Below, piece by piece: positions 7,780 to 12,630 of a stretch of 12,630 bases of DNA. The position numbers and the translations under genes were made by a program. The stretch's first letter is position 1; each line of letters opens with the position of its first letter. Where the stretch lies: contig PLDP01000172.1 in the NCBI GenBank assembly GCA_003136795.1, positions 27,306 to 39,935 on the forward strand. Reading direction: 5' to 3'. The DNA is from Actinomycetota bacterium. GTDB lineage: Bacteria > Actinomycetota > Thermoleophilia > Gaiellales > Gaiellaceae. Under the pieces are notes generated by a model, which was not told the origin of the DNA, made no database searches, and was given only the letters and a program-made list of their open reading frames with translations.

Positions 7780-7807
7780 ACGGTGTGCCCGAGGCCTCGA
7801 TGCCTCG
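7768..7807 (+). terminator. Two adjacent stem-loops at the end of the MoaD-like gene
   Basis: GGCACAC (7768-7774) pairs with GTGTGCC (7783-7789) around an 8-base loop that contains the stop codon. CGAGGC (7790-7795) pairs with GCCTCG (7802-7807) around 6 bases. Both stems are perfect and have no bases between them. No T-tract follows on the plus strand. The run of six A at 7753-7758 would be a T-tract for minus-strand transcription, but nine bases from the stem. A GC-type terminator is the likeliest role; the double hairpin could also be part of a longer structured leader. Confidence 0.45.
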
Positions 7808-7866
7808 CCGAACCGACGTCTTCGCCGGATCGAACGATTCCGATACTACACAAACTGAAGGAAGAT

Positions 7867-7895
7867 TTGAAGTCGGGCCGTGCTTGCTTTAGACT
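7867..7895 (+). promoter_or_regulatory. Promoter TTGAAG-N17-TAGACT for the leader ORF and threonine synthase
   Basis: TTGAAG (7867-7872) and TAGACT (7890-7895) are separated by exactly 17 bases, the optimum for a housekeeping sigma factor, and the sequence just upstream is locally AT-rich for this genome. Seven bases after the -10 box comes ATG 7902, so transcription should start on or beside that ATG. This places threonine synthase about 120 bases downstream of the transcript start. Confidence 0.65.
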
Positions 7896-7901
7896 TCAGG
7901 C

Positions 7902-7964
7902 ATGCGCTGCATGATCGAGAAGCCGTTTTCCCTTCCGGTCATCGCCTGCGCGCAACTGGCCTAG
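7902..7964 (+). CDS. Candidate 20-residue leader peptide upstream of threonine synthase
   Basis: ATG 7902 to TAG 7962-7964 encodes MRCMIEKPFSLPVIACAQLA. It begins where the predicted transcript begins, as leaderless leader ORFs do in actinobacteria. It contains two Cys but no Thr or Ile-Thr run, so it is not a classical threonine attenuator. Its stop codon lies within the first stem of the structure that covers the threonine synthase ribosome binding site, which would let translation of the ORF influence that structure. It is in the same frame as threonine synthase, and no other stop lies between the TAG and that gene's ATG. No homology is known to me; a shorter version from ATG 7911 is possible. 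Expression is inferred only from promoter placement. Confidence 0.5.
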   Translation: MRCMIEKPFSLPVIACAQLA

Positions 7965-8012
7965 CCGGACTCACCCGTCCTTCCGGTTAGGTTCCATCCA
8001 CAGGACGGGGGG
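7958..8012 (+). promoter_or_regulatory. Potential RBS-sequestering H-type pseudoknot in the threonine synthase leader
   Basis: Stem 1 pairs 7960-7969 with 7982-7991: ten base pairs, one of them G-U, and extendable by two more G-U pairs. Its 12-base loop (7970-7981) ends in CCCGTCCT (7974-7981). That octamer is perfectly complementary to AGGACGGG at 8002-8009, giving an 8-base-pair stem 2. The 3' strand of stem 2 overlaps the G-run (8007-8012) that is the only Shine-Dalgarno candidate, nine bases before ATG 8022. Loop lengths (four bases, none between stems, about ten) are compatible with a coaxially stacked H-type pseudoknot. The stop codon of the leader ORF lies inside stem 1. Whether a ligand, the ribosome or neither controls it is unknown. 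Confidence 0.5.
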
Positions 8013-8021
8013 CTTGCAGCG

Positions 8022-9224
8022 ATGAGCGCCTCCGGGTTGCGCTGCCGCGTGTGCGAGACCGTCTCGCGGCCCGAACCGGTCGATGCCTGCCGCCGCTGCG
8101 ACGGCCCGACCGACCTCACCTACGACTGGGCGCGGATCGCGCGCGACGTGTCGCACGCCTCGATCGCCGCAGGGCCGCCCTCGCTGTGGCGCTACGACGG
8201 GCTGCTGCCCGCGGGCGCTCGCGTGGAGTTCGGCGCAGGCTGGACGCCACTGCACCGCGCCGACCGCCTCTCCGAGCTGCTCGAGGTCGATCTGCACCTG
8301 AAGCTCGAGGGTCACAACCCGACGCACTCGTACAAGGACCGCATCGCGACGATCGCCGCGGCGACCGCGCTCGACCACGGCGTCACGACGCTCTGCTGCT
8401 CCTCGACCGGCAATCTTGGCCACGCCGTCGCCGCCGCGGCGGCCGCGACGGGGCTCGAGGCGATCGTCTTGGCGCCGGTCGGAGGCGAGGCCGCAGCCGT
8501 CGCGGCGCGCCATCCCGGCGCGCGTGTCTTCGCGGTGGCGGGCACCTACGACGACTGCCGCCGCCTCGAGCTCGAGCTCGGCGGCCTGTTCCCGTGGGGC
8601 TTCGTCAGCGGGAACCTCCACCCCTACGCGAGCGAGGGGGCGAAGACCATCTCCTTCGAGATCGCCGAGCAGCTCGGCTGGCAGCTGCCGGACGTCGTCG
8701 TCTGTCCCGCGGCGAGCGGAACGCTGTTCGCAAAGCTGGCGCAGGGCTTCGCCGAGGTGACGCGTGCCGGCCTCGCCGCCGAGCGCGTGCCGCGCATGTT
8801 CGCCGCCCAGGCGCTGGGGTCGAGCCCGATCGCCACGGCGTTCGCCGGCGACCGCGGCATCTCACGCGTCGAGGCAACGACGGGCGTCGCCTCGCTCGCC
8901 GTCGGCGACCCGTCGCACGGCGACCTGGCGATCGGCGCCGCGCGCGCCACCGGCGGCGGCATCGTCGCCGTCGCCGAGGACGTGATCGAGGAGAACACGG
9001 CGCTGCTCGGCGACACCACCGGCATCGAAGCCGACTGCGCGGGCGGCGCCGCCCTCGGCGCGCTCGTGCACGCCGTCTCCCAGGGCAAGATCGCGCGCGG
9101 CTCCCGCGTCGTGCTGGTCGTCACCGGTGCGCGCCCCGAGCCCGTCGAGAGCGACGTCGCGCGGCTGACGACGATCACTCCCGACGCAGACGCCGTCCTC
9201 TCCGCACTCGGCCTGCGCTCGTAG
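8022..9224 (+). CDS. thrC: Threonine synthase (PLP-dependent, fold type II)
   Basis: Threonine synthase converts O-phosphohomoserine to threonine, the last step of the aspartate-to-threonine pathway. The protein has 400 residues. It begins with a zinc-ribbon-like CxxC-CxxC (Cys8/11/23/26), as in many actinobacterial and archaeal ThrC proteins. Lys105 in HSYKDR is the PLP Schiff-base lysine, and SSTGN (127-131) is the cofactor-phosphate loop; VVCPAASGTLFAKL and GGAALGALVHAV fit the rest of the fold. ThrC more often reads SFKDR, so a paralogue acting on another amino acid, or a cysteate- or cysteine-synthase-like enzyme, cannot be excluded, especially beside a MoaD-like gene. No hom or thrB is nearby. 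ATG 8022 has a G-run nine bases upstream inside a predicted structure. The PEP carboxylase gene follows after four bases. Confidence 0.82.
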   Translation: MSASGLRCRVCETVSRPEPVDACRRCDGPTDLTYDWARIARDVSHASIAAGPPSLWRYDGLLPAGARVEFGAGWTPLHRADRLSELLEVDLHLKLEGHNPTHSYKDRIATIAAATALDHGVTTLCCSSTGNLGHAVAAAAAATGLEAIVLAPVGGEAAAVAARHPGARVFAVAGTYDDCRRLELELGGLFPWGFVSGNLHPYASEGAKTISFEIAEQLGWQLPDVVVCPAASGTLFAKLAQGFAEVTRAGLAAERVPRMFAAQALGSSPIATAFAGDRGISRVEATTGVASLAVGDPSHGDLAIGAARATGGGIVAVAEDVIEENTALLGDTTGIEADCAGGAALGALVHAVSQGKIARGSRVVLVVTGARPEPVESDVARLTTITPDADAVLSALGLRS

Positions 9225-9228
9225 CGTC

Positions 9229-11676
9229 GTGACCGTGAGCACCTCGGAGCCCCGCGACGATGCGGCCGCGCCGCTTCGCCGCGACGTGCGCCTGCTCGGG
9301 ACGATTCTCGGCGCCGTGCTCGTCGAGCAGGAAGGGTCGTGGCTCCTCGAGCTCGTCGAGGCGATTCGCCGCGAGGCGCGCTCCGCCCGGCGAGACAGCA
9401 CCGTGGCCAGCGCCGCGGCGACGCTGACGGCTCATGAGCAGGCTCTCGTCCTGCGGGCCTTCAGCCTCTATTTCCAGCTCGCGAACCTCGCAGAGCAGCA
9501 CCACCGCCTGCGGCGGCGACGCGAAGACGCACACGAAGGACGCGTCGCGCGCGAGTCGCTCGACGACGCGTTCGCACAGCTTGCCGGCGTGCCAGGCGAC
9601 GAGCTGCGCGAGCGGGCGGCGACGGCATCGATTCGGCTCGTCCTGACGGCTCATCCGACCGAGACGACGCGCCGGACGGTGCTACTTGCGCACATCCGTG
9701 TCTCGAAGCTGCTCGCTTCGCTCGACGACCCGCTGCTCTCGGCCGCCGAGCAGAGCGACCTCGAGGAGCGGCTCGCCGAAGAGGTGACGCTGCTCTGGCA
9801 GACGGACGAGGTGCGGCACGACAGGTTGCGGATCACCGACGAGATCCGCAACGGGCTCTGGTTCTTCGAGCACAGCCTCATCTCGGCGGCGAGCGACCTG
9901 CTGCGCGACTGGCGCTCGCGCGTACCTGGCTCGCCTCCCCCACTCGTCTTCGGCTCGTGGATCGGCGGCGACATGGACGGCAATCCGTCGGCCGGGCCGG
10001 CGTCGATCGCGGAAGCGCTCGACGAGGCGCGGCAGGTCGCGCTGCGCCGCTACCGCGACGAGGTTCGCGCACTTGCGGTGGAGATCGCATCCACACGCTC
10101 GCTCGTGCGTGTGTCGAGCTCGCTCGAAGCGTCGCTCCTGCGCGACGAGGCCGCGCTGCCCGGGTACGCAGCCGAGATCGGCGCGCAGAACGAGCTCGAG
10201 CCGTACCGCCGCAAGTTGTCGTTCATGTGGTGGCGGCTCGGCAACGACGGCTACGAATCGCCGTCGGAGCTGCTCGACGACCTCCGCACGATTCGCGCCA
10301 GCCTCGCGGCGAACGGCGGCCGCCGCATCGCCGACGGCCGGGTCGCCCGCCTCGAGAGCATGGTCGAGCTGTTCGGCTTCCACATCGCAAAGCTCGACCT
10401 GCGCCTGCACGCGCGTGAGCTGGGCGAGCAACGGGCGCGGGACGCCGTCGCGGCGGCGGTCGCCGGCCGCAGGCGGCACGGCCCGGAGGTGCTCGACACG
10501 TTGATCGTCTCGGGCGCGTCGAGCGCGGCCGACGTGATCCGCGCGTCCGAGCTGACCGACGAGCCGCTCTCGATCGTGCCGCTCTTCGAGACGCTCGACG
10601 ATCTCGCTGCCGCACCGGGGATCCTCGACGAACTGCTGCACGACGGCCGCGTCAAGCCCGTCGAGGTGATGGTGGGCTACTCGGACTCGGGCAAGGACGG
10701 CGGCTACCTCGCCGCCCAGTGGGCGATCTACCGCGCGCAGGAGGAGCTGGCCGCGGTCGCGCGCCGCCACGGCGTCGAGCTGACGATCTTCCACGGCCGC
10801 GGCGGCAGCGCCGGGCGCGGCGGCGGACCGACGCACGCGGCGATCGCGTCGCAGCCTGCGGGCCAGCCGCCCGGCCGCATGAAGCTGACCGAGCAGGGCG
10901 AGACGGTGTCGTTCAAGTACGGGCTCGAAGGCCTCGCGCAGCGGAACCTGGAGGCCGCGCTCGCGGGCACGCTGCTCGCGACGTTCCCCGAGCGCCTGCC
11001 GGCGCCGCCGGACGAGAGCGAGCGCGCGCTGCTCGATCGTCTCACCGATTCGTCGCGACGCGCGTACCGGGCGTTCGTCTGGGACAGCGACGCGTTCGTG
11101 CCGTTCTTCCGTTCGTTCACACCGGTGGACGAGCTTGCGATGCTCGAAATCGCGTCACGGCCCGCTCGCCGCCCGAACGACACCGACTATCTCGCGTCGC
11201 TGCGCGCGATCCCGTGGGTCTTCTCGTGGACGCAGAACCGCGTGCTGCTGCCGGCGTGGTTCGGCTGCGGGTCGGCGTTCGACGAGGCCGCCGACGAGGA
11301 GCTGCGCAGCCTGTACGAGCGGCTGCCGTTCTTCCGCGCGGTCGTCGACAACCTCGAGATGACGCTTGCGAAGTCGAGCCTCTCGATCGCACGCGGCTAC
11401 CTCTCGCTCGTGGAGGACAGCGGGCTCTTCGAAGAGATCGAGCGCGAGCACGAGCGCACCGTGCGCGGCGTGCTCGCCGCCACCGGCGTCGACAGCCTCC
11501 TCGAACGCCAGCCGGTGCTCCGCCGCTCGATCGACCTGCGCAACCCGTACGTCGACCCGATGAACGCCGTGCAGGTCGAGCTGCTGCGCCGCCACCGCGC
11601 GGGCGACGAAACGGCGCATCTGCCGCTGCTCCGCTCGATCGCCGGCATCGCGGCGGCCCTACGCAACACCGGCTGA
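9229..11676 (+). CDS. ppc: Phosphoenolpyruvate carboxylase
   Basis: Carboxylates PEP with bicarbonate to oxaloacetate, refilling the TCA cycle and feeding aspartate-derived amino acids. Catalytic motifs are intact: LTAHPTETTRRT with His142, SWIGGDMDGNP, GYSDSGKDGG with Lys489, and FHGRGGSAGRGGGP with Arg524 and Arg530 (E. coli His138, Lys546, Arg581, Arg587). The aspartate-inhibition residues of the E. coli enzyme (Lys773, Arg832, Asn881) appear as Lys715 in LEMTLAKS, Arg771 in LRNPY and Asn813 in the C-terminal RNTG, so feedback inhibition is probably retained. At 815 residues it is short against about 880-970; nearly all the difference from E. coli (about 60 residues) lies between His142 and Lys489. 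GTG 9229 is used, with GTG 9235 an alternative. It lies four bases after the threonine synthase stop, without its own Shine-Dalgarno, implying translational coupling. Confidence 0.96.
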   Translation: MTVSTSEPRDDAAAPLRRDVRLLGTILGAVLVEQEGSWLLELVEAIRREARSARRDSTVASAAATLTAHEQALVLRAFSLYFQLANLAEQHHRLRRRREDAHEGRVARESLDDAFAQLAGVPGDELRERAATASIRLVLTAHPTETTRRTVLLAHIRVSKLLASLDDPLLSAAEQSDLEERLAEEVTLLWQTDEVRHDRLRITDEIRNGLWFFEHSLISAASDLLRDWRSRVPGSPPPLVFGSWIGGDMDGNPSAGPASIAEALDEARQVALRRYRDEVRALAVEIASTRSLVRVSSSLEASLLRDEAALPGYAAEIGAQNELEPYRRKLSFMWWRLGNDGYESPSELLDDLRTIRASLAANGGRRIADGRVARLESMVELFGFHIAKLDLRLHARELGEQRARDAVAAAVAGRRRHGPEVLDTLIVSGASSAADVIRASELTDEPLSIVPLFETLDDLAAAPGILDELLHDGRVKPVEVMVGYSDSGKDGGYLAAQWAIYRAQEELAAVARRHGVELTIFHGRGGSAGRGGGPTHAAIASQPAGQPPGRMKLTEQGETVSFKYGLEGLAQRNLEAALAGTLLATFPERLPAPPDESERALLDRLTDSSRRAYRAFVWDSDAFVPFFRSFTPVDELAMLEIASRPARRPNDTDYLASLRAIPWVFSWTQNRVLLPAWFGCGSAFDEAADEELRSLYERLPFFRAVVDNLEMTLAKSSLSIARGYLSLVEDSGLFEEIEREHERTVRGVLAATGVDSLLERQPVLRRSIDLRNPYVDPMNAVQVELLRRHRAGDETAHLPLLRSIAGIAAALRNTG

Positions 11677-11703
11677 ATCTGACTCGCTTCGCGAATCAGA
11701 TTC
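11675..11703. terminator. Bidirectional terminator hairpin between convergent genes
   Basis: GAATCTGA (11675-11682) pairs with TCAGATTC (11696-11703), followed inward, after one mismatch, by four more pairs closing a TTC loop. The ppc stop (11674-11676) overlaps one arm and the stop of the minus-strand small gene (11696-11698) lies in the other, so both genes end in the same inverted repeat. T-tracts are weak on both strands. Confidence 0.6.
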
Positions 11704-11872
11704 TGTCGAGCTCGTCGCGATCGGGTGGTTCGAGGGCGACACCGCCCCCGGACGCCGACGGGACCGGGCGGCGCGGTTCACGCACGCCGATGTCGGGCGG
11801 GCGCTTTCGCAGCTTCAGGAACTGCAACAGACGAGTGAACGGGCCGGGCTTGACGTGTTCCATCCCGGACAT
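11696..11872 (-). CDS. Small hypothetical protein, 58 residues, downstream of leuD
   Basis: No family recognised. The N-terminal half is basic and amphipathic (HVKPGPFTRLLQFLKLRKRPP), while the C-terminal third is acidic with a Gly/Ser/Pro linker before it (residues to DRDELDRI). Codon third positions are about 80% G or C, as in neighbouring genes, which supports translation. ATG 11872 is taken as start; ATG 11863 and an upstream TTG 11881 are alternatives, and none has a clear Shine-Dalgarno. It lies about 50 bases after leuD on the same strand, so it is probably read as the tail of the leu transcript, and it stops inside the hairpin shared with ppc. It could be a chance ORF in high-GC DNA. 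Confidence 0.5.
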   Translation of the reverse strand: MSGMEHVKPGPFTRLLQFLKLRKRPPDIGVREPRRPVPSASGGGVALEPPDRDELDRI

Positions 11873-11920
11873 CTTGCCCAACCGCTTTCAGCCGTGCCCA
11901 TTTGGCGAGCTGCCGGGGAG

Positions 11921-12508
11921 TCAGAGCGCGAGCGAGCGTGCGTCGAAGCGGGCGAGGTGGGTCGCTTCGAAAGCGGTGATCTCGTCGGCGCGGGTCAGCG
12001 TGCGCGCGACGTCGTCGAGGCCGTTGACGAGCGTCTCCTGCGCATGCGCGTCGAACGCGAAGTCCAGCTCGAGCCCGTCCGGGTGCGAGATGCGCAGGTG
12101 CTCGAGGTCGACCGTCAGCTCGTTCCGAGCCGCGACCGCCTGCTTGATCCGCGCGAGCTCCTCGACCGGCAGCGCGACCGGCGCCAGGCCGCTCAGGATC
12201 GAGTTCTGACGGAAGATGTCGCCGAACGACGGCGCGAGCACCGCGCGGAAGCCGTAGTCCTCGAGCGCCCACGCCGCATGCTCGCGCGACGAGCCGCACC
12301 CGAAGTTGCGGCCGGCGATCAGGATCGATGCGCCCGGCGTCGCGTGCAGCTCGAACGCGGGATCCTTCATCCAGTCGAAGAACAGGAACTCGCCGTAGCC
12401 CGAGCGCTCGATGCGCTTCAGAAACTGCTTCGGGATGATCTGATCGGTGTCGACGTCGGGACGGTCGAGCACGGCCACGCTTCCCGTTACGCTAGGCAGC
12501 GGTCTCAT
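11921..12508 (-). CDS. leuD: 3-isopropylmalate dehydratase small subunit
   Basis: Small (swivel-domain) subunit of isopropylmalate isomerase, which with LeuC interconverts 2- and 3-isopropylmalate in leucine synthesis. The protein has 195 residues, the normal length. Diagnostic motifs are [13 protein letters not shown] near residue 20 and the [15 protein letters not shown] segment near residues 68-82, with [17 protein letters not shown] after it; these carry the substrate-recognition residues of the aconitase swivel domain. ATG 12508 overlaps the leuC stop as ATGA and has GGGAGC about six bases upstream, so it is translationally coupled to leuC. No frameshift or missing motif is seen. Confidence 0.96.
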   Translation of the reverse strand: MRPLPSVTGSVAVLDRPDVDTDQIIPKQFLKRIERSGYGEFLFFDWMKDPAFELHATPGASILIAGRNFGCGSSREHAAWALEDYGFRAVLAPSFGDIFRQNSILSGLAPVALPVEELARIKQAVAARNELTVDLEHLRISHPDGLELDFAFDAHAQETLVNGLDDVARTLTRADEITAFEATHLARFDARSLAL

Positions 12509-12630
12509 GCGAGCTCCCGCACGTCGGTGAAGCGGCCGGTGACTGCCGCGGCCGCCGCCATCGCGGGCGAAAGCAGGTGCGTGCGACCGCCCGCGCCCTG
12601 GCGCCCTTCAAAGTTGCGGTTCGACGTCGA
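12505..12630 (-). CDS. leuC: 3-isopropylmalate dehydratase large subunit, C-terminal end only
   Basis: Only the last 41 codons and the stop are in the window; the rest lies beyond the right edge. The visible start [20 protein letters not shown] followed by [10 protein letters not shown] is the aconitase-family signature at the C-terminus of LeuC (the GRQG and SPxMAAAAAV elements). The TGA at 12505-12507 overlaps the leuD ATG, the usual leuC-leuD arrangement. The cysteines that bind the 4Fe-4S cluster are in the unseen part. Confidence 0.93.
   Translation of the reverse strand, partial: STSNRNFEGRQGAGGRTHLLSPAMAAAAAVTGRFTDVRELA

Noticed and set aside
7299..7853. 184-codon minus-strand ORF over the MoaD-like gene
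   Set aside because: Antisense to the MoaD-like gene and out of frame with the receiver; its end is the shadow frame of the receiver.
7965..8021. TAG readthrough fusing the leader ORF to threonine synthase
   Set aside because: The frame is open between them, but 57 bases is short enough to lack stops by chance in GC-rich DNA, and ATG 8022 gives a normal ThrC N-terminus with its own G-rich ribosome binding site.
11680..11800. Possible tRNA (GGTTCGAGGG looks like part of a T-arm)
   Set aside because: No acceptor stem, D-arm or anticodon arm could be fitted around it.
10719..12209. 496-codon plus-strand ORF from ppc into leuD
   Set aside because: It runs through the ppc stop hairpin in a shadow frame and then antisense to leuD.

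Overview
The window is very GC-rich DNA with GTG as well as ATG starts, strong G/C bias at third codon positions and several apparently leaderless starts (a -10 box 6-10 bases before the start codon). This fits a high-GC actinobacterium. Protein style and promoter layout suggest the Thermoleophilia (Gaiellales/Solirubrobacterales), but that placement is inference. No rRNA, tRNA, CRISPR array, IS element or prophage gene was recognised.

Layout. (1) 1-3168, plus strand: the 3' part of an OppD/DppD-type ABC ATPase, a complete OppF/DppF-type ATPase and a GH1 beta-glucosidase. They overlap or nearly touch and look like the end of an uptake-and-hydrolysis operon for beta-linked oligosaccharides. 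(2) 3233-5368: hypF, the hydrogenase-maturation carbamoyltransferase, with no other hyp gene in view. (3) 5403-6409: an AIM24/TIGR00266-family protein and a 96-residue helical protein, led by a recognisable promoter. (4) 6412-7441, minus strand: a truncated response-regulator receiver with an unrelated tail, followed by a short acetylglutamate-kinase-family protein. (5) 7477-7779, plus strand and divergent: a MoaD/ThiS-like beta-grasp protein whose Gly-Gly is followed by 11 extra residues. (6) 7780-8021: two stem-loops, a well-spaced promoter, a 20-codon leader ORF and a potential H-type pseudoknot covering the ribosome binding site of the next gene. (7) 8022-11676: threonine synthase and PEP carboxylase, 4 bases apart. 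PEP carboxylase makes oxaloacetate, the precursor of aspartate and so of threonine. (8) 11675-12630, minus strand: a small basic protein, leuD and the 3' end of leuC (leucine biosynthesis), converging on ppc at a shared hairpin.

The most interesting region is 7867-8021. A TTGAAG-N17-TAGACT promoter would start transcription at the ATG of a 20-codon ORF. Its stop codon lies in the first stem of a hairpin whose loop is complementary, over 8 bases, to the Shine-Dalgarno region of threonine synthase. It looks like a cis-regulatory leader that I cannot assign to a known class. The second notable item is the chimeric receiver protein at 7103-7441.
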